From the NCBI GenBank assembly GCA_001466705.2, contig LATX02000192.1:186001-250000 (forward strand): 64,000 nt of DNA. Reading direction: 5' to 3'. Made by a program: the position numbers and the translations under genes. Under the pieces are notes generated by a model. The model saw only the letters and a program-made list of their open reading frames with translations. It was not told the origin of the DNA and did no database searches. Shown here one piece after another: positions 59,230 through 64,000 of the stretch. Positions within the stretch are counted from its first letter, which is position 1; the number at the start of each line of letters is the position of its first letter. This DNA comes from Moniliophthora roreri (taxonomy: Eukaryota; Basidiomycota; Agaricomycetes; Agaricales; Marasmiaceae).

Positions 59230-60825
59230 TCACGATTCCTCGTCCTCTGCTACAAATTTCACACGGTCTACAGTCACCCAAACCCCCTGTTCCCTCAAAA
59301 ACTGCAGTTTCGGCGTCAGAATCTTGACGGCCTCTTTGCTCTCGTTCTCGCTCTTGTTCTTGAAGGTAACGATAACGCATTCTATACACGCTACTGTGCA
59401 TTGTGAATCGTCCGGGATCCATCGTGATATCAGTGCATTGGGTAACACGGTGTCCACCAGCCCGTCTTCGCAGAGAAAGAGGCTAATAGCCGTGAGCTTG
59501 GGTAGGAAAGGAGAGGATGTATCATTGATGGTCAACCTCTGCAGAAATCGTCGTGTAATTGTCCGGTTTGTGTGGCTGAACGGGTAGCGACCGGACTCAA
59601 AGATGCTGAGAGAGGATAATGCCGGCATGAGACAGAGAAGCTGTATGAGCTGCTCGTCGGAGATGGGCACACCTTGGAGACAGAGCAAAGTTAGTGTGCA
59701 GCCCGAACGGTTGAAAAGGCCCAGGATATGCTGCTCATCCCAGTCATCCCAACCTTCGTCCTCCTCCTCCTCCTCGTCGTCATAGTACTCGAAGATATAA
59801 CAGATGTCCAAGGAAGACAGTCGTGGGAGCGTGAGGTATTCAAGAGCATAGTATGCCTCATCCGAGTTCAGGGCAGAAATGGATAAACCCGTAACACTTG
59901 GGACAGAGATACAACCTCCAGTGTACGAACCACCACCGCAATTATTGATCGTAAGTTGTTCGAGGTTTGTACCAAACGAAGCCATCCTGAGTGCATCAGA
60001 TATCTCCGCGCCGTAGATATCAAGCGACTTGATTTGTCCCCAGGCGAGCAGATGATCGTTTGTCCTCGAAACAGCAAACGGACCACTTGGCTTGCAACAG
60101 ACCGAAGTGAGAGACGGGCAGTTTCTGAATAGGTCACAACTAAACTCTAAAAGCCCTTCTTCTTCGTCTCCGTCGTCACCATATATCTCCAGATTTGTGA
60201 GTATAGGCAAATGTCCTGAAATGGGAATGAAAACCGGGTGGGACATGACTGCTGGAGTGACCGAATCAAATTGAACGGTTAGCCATTGTTTGGAATGCTG
60301 TACTAGTGTCCTCAAGATTGGAACAACAGTATCATTTCTCTCGTTGAGGCTGAAAAGACCATCAAAATCAAGGTTCAAATTGAGGGGGTGTGTTTGGGAG
60401 CGATCTGCAAAGAGTCGCGTGAGGAGAATGAGTTGGCGATAATCCGGGAGGCTCCATTCCATGAAACGAATGGCTAAAGACGACCAAATAGATGGGAGTG
60501 ACAGTGAAACTGCTCTCCAACGCCTGCATGTCCTGGATACAACGAGAGCTGGGGCCATCTCTGCGTCTGACGGTTGCAACCACTGTGGGTCATCAGGATC
60601 GTTGAACATGGCGAATATAATCCCAAGAATCTCTGGCGGTAAGTGGTGTACTGGTGGAACTAGGGCGCGATCTCGAGACTGGTCGACGATATCTTGGTAT
60701 GGGAATGAAGCAGTGTGTCGAGGCATTATGTCCATAGGGAGATCGCTCTCGGCGATTGTGTTGGGAAATTGTGATTCGTTCAAGTTCCTGCCTTTCGGTG
60801 TGACAAAGTTCAGAGGACCTGAGTC
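59230..60825 (-). CDS. F-box-like protein with leucine-rich C-terminal part
   Basis: The main exon gives 532 codons. Near residue 60 'HHLPPEILGIIFAMFND' begins an F-box-like motif ('VVSRTCRRWRAVSLSLPSIW' completes it); the rest has repeated Leu-rich segments ('LTNLEIYG', 'LEQLTINNCGG', 'LTLLCLQGVP', 'LSSLSIFESG') like the many Agaricomycete F-box/LRR proteins. An acidic insert ('YYDDEEEEEDEGWDDWDE') lies in the middle. Such proteins act as substrate receptors of SCF ubiquitin ligases. The exon starts after an AG at 60826; an upstream exon ending 'KLLHENLYT' (about 60885-60950) joins in frame, but the initiator ATG was not located. Confidence 0.82.
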   Translation of the reverse strand, partial: DSGPLNFVTPKGRNLNESQFPNTIAESDLPMDIMPRHTASFPYQDIVDQSRDRALVPPVHHLPPEILGIIFAMFNDPDDPQWLQPSDAEMAPALVVSRTCRRWRAVSLSLPSIWSSLAIRFMEWSLPDYRQLILLTRLFADRSQTHPLNLNLDFDGLFSLNERNDTVVPILRTLVQHSKQWLTVQFDSVTPAVMSHPVFIPISGHLPILTNLEIYGDDGDEEEGLLEFSCDLFRNCPSLTSVCCKPSGPFAVSRTNDHLLAWGQIKSLDIYGAEISDALRMASFGTNLEQLTINNCGGGSYTGGCISVPSVTGLSISALNSDEAYYALEYLTLPRLSSLDICYIFEYYDDEEEEEDEGWDDWDEQHILGLFNRSGCTLTLLCLQGVPISDEQLIQLLCLMPALSSLSIFESGRYPFSHTNRTITRRFLQRLTINDTSSPFLPKLTAISLFLCEDGLVDTVLPNALISRWIPDDSQCTVACIECVIVTFKNKSENESKEAVKILTPKLQFLREQGVWVTVDRVKFVAEDEES

Positions 60826-61079
60826 CTAAAACCTTGGCCTCATCAATTTCAAGTTCTAATCTTTTTAAAAATAATAACGTACCGTATACAAGTTCTCGTG
60901 AAGTAGCTTCGTCAAGCAAACTGTTGGAAGTCGCGTTTGATCAACACCTCTTTGAAGGATTTGAAGGATTTGGATCGATGGGTGAAGAAGCAAGACTTGG
61001 AAGGTACAGATATACTTGTGAGGCAAGGTGCCGCCGATTTAAATCGGTCGACAAAGGTTGTGGCTCCTGATTTCCACGG

Positions 61080-63000
61080 TCCATCATTGGCCTGGCTTGG
61101 TTGTGGCAGCAGTTATTATTGTCCCATTAACCCGGTCAAATCTTGCTTTGTACTATACACTAGCCCTTATTGCATCTAGAGTCCAAAGTTGCTATCCAGT
61201 TCAACATGCCATTCTTCAGGAGCACAGATACCCGTCATGGCCTTGGAATAAAGAATCATTCGGAGAAGTTAAACGGGCCAGCCAAGTGTCGTAGTTGCAA
61301 TGAGAACTATTCATCGAACTTGTGGTTTCGGATAGATGCTGCCACGCGAGACTCAGATAAGCCTTCTTCTCGTTTGATGTGGCAAACTTCCGAATTCACG
61401 ATCTCTGTTGATTCCGATTCTTCTTTCTGGCCTCGTTGGGTCGTGGTTGAGCCATATCCTTCGCCTTCTGCATCCACTACCACCTGAAAGCTATACCGAA
61501 ACATATCCTGATCCTCAACACTGTCGACATTTCTCTTCCCAGGCCTTCCATCACCGTAGCCAAAATCTGAGTCGACAGCATCTACATCGCCGAGGGAAGA
61601 AAACGAAATCGCATTCGCTGAGACACGTTGCACCAGGGGGTTTCCAAGAGATAAATAACGGAAGATTGGGTGAACAGGACAGGCAGAGGAGTGTATTTGG
61701 GCTATGTGATCTAGAGTATCTCAGTCTGACGCGGTGGTGGGAAGTAGAGAAGGGTTGTTGAGTCAGCGATGAAGCTCGTTGATTCCTTCCGAGTTCTCCC
61801 TTCTATCAGGTCTCGGAGCAAATCACTCTGGCGAGGTACCGTATATCCGGAGCGGAGTGCGAAACAAGCAGGACAGGTGTAAGAGCTTAGAGCGAGAGGT
61901 GGAAAAGGCGGAAAAGGTATATTTAGGCAGATAGGCGCGAAATTACATCAAAATTTACACCTCAGTTAAATGGCTACTGGTCTTCTCGAGAATTCAGAAA
62001 ACGACCTGAGAGTAGAGCGTCAATCCAAACTCCATCACAGGCTGACAGAGGAATGAAATGGGATTATCTAAGTCTTTAGGTACCTCTGATGCGGTGGAAG
62101 GGGCGAACAGGAACTAGATAAAGAATTACGTGCACTAGGCACGCTTTCGAACGCCAAAAAGTTTCGACCTCAAAAATCAATCCAAAGGCGGACCGTAGTA
62201 ACAGTGTGTGCGTATGCCCTTGTATTTGATTCCAGATCCTAGAATGTCGGGCTCCCATGAAGCGTTCTCAGTTTGCTATTAATGGGAGGTTGTTGAGGCG
62301 GTAGAGGTGTTCTCTCTGTGCAGCGGATTGATTTACACTGTTTTGAAGGGGATATATGGCAAAGGCTCACGTTAAAACCGAATATGCGTACGATGTCTTA
62401 TAAGATGTCTCCTCGGTTGGGCTTGACGGGGGTGCTTCCAGTTCTTCTTGCCCTTTCTTGCCGTCTGCACTTGATTCGGCTCTCTGCTCCGGATGTGTTG
62501 AGGGTTGAGGTCGCGGTGTAATGCTTGTCTTCAGGAGGTCCGAGTCTTTGACATCCTCCTCATGACAAAAACGTATCCGCGTCACATACAACGCCGCCGA
62601 CATCCGAGTCCTTCTTCCCTTTCGCCTTCCCTTTACTCAAGCTGATCGTATCTACACTCCGAGGGCACACCAAACACAAAGGGCTATACTCGTTATTCAG
62701 GAATTCGCCGATGTACAGGTGTTATATATGGATTCCGGTTTTGGGAGTGGTTTCGGGGGCGGGTAGGAACAGGCTAGGCAGAGGAGTGTGTTTAGATTCG
62801 GGTACATGACGGTCGTGGCGAAGGAAAGAGATGCAGGTGATTGGTTCACGTCCACCAGTGACGCGATGCTCGATCTTGATCTTCATGTCTTTGTGACTGT
62901 GAATAAAAAATAGACTCAATCTCAAGGCAGGATTTGTAAGAAGGAATAGTGTTACCTCTCCGGCTTTTTACACTGAGTTCTAGCCTCCTACTGCAGGGTA
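61080..63000. other. Unassigned interval with short shared segments
   Basis: No gene could be supported. The phrase 'aggcagaggagtgt.ttt' occurs at about 61680 and 62777 in the same orientation, and the minus-strand frames at 61307-61633 and 62722-62925 both look like hydrophilic C-terminal tails of membrane proteins. Evidence is too weak for a call. Confidence 0.3.
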
Positions 63001-63351
63001 CTAAGTAACATTGGCGTTGACGTCGTGAACGGCAAGGCTGTCTTGAGGCTGTCGGGTTTGATGTGAGTTGTATTTGAGGTTACGCTAAAGGACTTACGAG
63101 CCAAGATAAATAAAGAGACATACCGCGCCAGCAGTACACAGTAGGATGGGATAAAAGACCCGTTGACGACCATCGAGGTTGTGAGCCCGGCGCCGTGCAA
63201 GTGCTAATGCGCTTTCTGCCATCCGATGACATCTGATGAAACGCGGCAAACCCGATATCTGTTCGATGTCCTGGCAACAAAACTCTGAAAGACTTAAGAC
63301 ATACCTATCTTGACTGGAGGGACTTAGCGAGAAAAAAATCAACCAAGCCAT
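63001..63351 (-). CDS. Possible small protein, two exons
   Basis: ATG at 63351, exon 63124-63351 (76 codons), a 75-bp GT-AG intron, and exon 63001-63048 join in phase to 91 aa ending TAG. The product has a hydrophobic N-terminus and a second hydrophobic stretch 'RVFYPILLCTAGA', so it may be a small membrane or mitochondrial protein. Family not recognised. The in-phase splice is the main support. Confidence 0.35.
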
Positions 63352-63536
63352 TCTGTAGTCCGTACGCTATTCTATTTCTCGGGCCTGTCCTAACCTTTTC
63401 CCGCGCTCCTCTCTTTCTTCTCAACCACCACCATCTCCGCCTCTCCCCTTCTTTCCAACCGCCACCTCCCTTTTTCCTGCCACGTCACCAACTTCCCGGC
63501 CCCAAAAACCGAAGATACCACGACTTACGCGTCAAA

Positions 63537-63770
63537 ATGGATCAATCTGGGCTTTTACCAGTAGGATCGGCTTTCGGTGCGCTCACGACAATTTGCACGC
63601 AATCAAATGTACTAACGAAATACAGCGCATTTCGTAAGAGCTGGCCCTCCCGTCAGATTGACGAGGAGATGCACAGATACCACATATAGTTTCCTCTCTC
63701 GTTCCCTTGTACCATGCTGAAAGGTATCACAGATTACCACAATCTCGGAAGCCTTATAATCGGTGAGTTT
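63537..63770 (+). CDS. Possible 5' part of a divergent small gene, incomplete
   Basis: ATG at 63537 with 'MDQSGLLPVGSAF', a GT-AG intron from about 63578 to 63626, then 'AHFVRAGPPVRLTRRCTDTT'. It diverges from the gene at 63351 and could share a promoter with it. Further exons toward 64000 were not resolved and the family is unknown. Confidence 0.35.
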
Positions 63771-64000
63771 TGGGCTCTCGCTATTGGCTTATCCCGTATT
63801 ACTGACCGTCAAAACATTCTAGATGTACAGTTCCGGACTCAGAAATGACGAACGGATGGCGAAGGTCTGTTGGGCATTAGGCAGAGGGTTTCGTGAAGTG
63901 TAGGGCAAAGGGTTTGTGTGGTCAGGGCAGTGTGGTCAGGGCAGTGAGGGCGGAAGGTGTAGAGCATTGGGACTTCCTCTTGGGCTTGTTGGTTACTATG

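Noticed and set aside
63912..63948. 'ggtcagggcagtgt' repeats at the right edge as a subtelomeric array
   Set aside because: Only about two and a half copies, too short to interpret.

Overview
The window is nuclear DNA of a mushroom-forming basidiomycete (Agaricomycetes). The support is: split genes with many 50-60 bp GT-AG introns, a laccase-family multicopper oxidase, a CYP63-like cytochrome P450, tandem DUF6533-type membrane proteins, a PIF/Harbinger transposase locus and a chromodomain Ty3/Gypsy retrotransposon. Four single N characters (4325, 7051, 8248, 11583) look like collapsed assembly gaps, and all lie inside repeats.

Layout. Positions 1-10720 and 18320-19950 form one block of decayed repeats, AT-rich and with very few CpG. 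It holds a 380-bp perfect palindrome, three partial copies of a Harbinger locus (transposase plus a convergent Myb/SANT-like accessory gene) and an intron-containing, C-to-T-decayed duplicate of the start of the nearby mitochondrial glutamyl-tRNA synthetase gene. A young chromovirus (10721-18314; 418-bp LTRs, CAAAC target duplication, gag, pol and an extra 3' ORF) has inserted into this block.

The gene-bearing part follows. It contains: mitochondrial GluRS (+, 20199-22244, ten exons); a P450 (-, 23069-25436); a small Cys-rich zinc protein (+, 28789-29524); two tandem DUF6533-type membrane protein genes (-, 29916-31531 and 31723-33420, the second with a 1-bp frame break); a laccase-like protein (-, 34684-37041) whose HWHG and HSH copper motifs are replaced; a recyclin-1/Sec10-like F-box protein with a CaaX end (-, 37862-41176); and an OTU-domain protease (-, 41853-44943).

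Further right are a run of repeated RNA hairpins in a regular exon/intron-like array (46445-47482); a C2H2 zinc finger protein (-, 48719-49730); a zinc-less MDR oxidoreductase (+, 54558-55896); an unknown acidic protein gene with one in-frame stop (-, 56356-57585); a GH3 beta-glucosidase pseudogene interrupted by a TTAA-flanked MITE (57700-59050); an F-box/LRR-like protein (-, 59230-60825 plus an unplaced 5' exon); and two weakly supported short genes at the right edge. No rRNA, CRISPR array or confident tRNA was seen.

The genes do not form one pathway. The P450, laccase family, MDR enzyme and GH3 remnant fit a wood- or litter-decaying lifestyle; the rest are housekeeping, signalling or mobile DNA. 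The items most worth following are the hairpin-exon array, the laccase that has lost copper ligands while keeping an open frame, and the retroelement's visible expression signals (11-nt self-priming match, -1 slippery heptamer).
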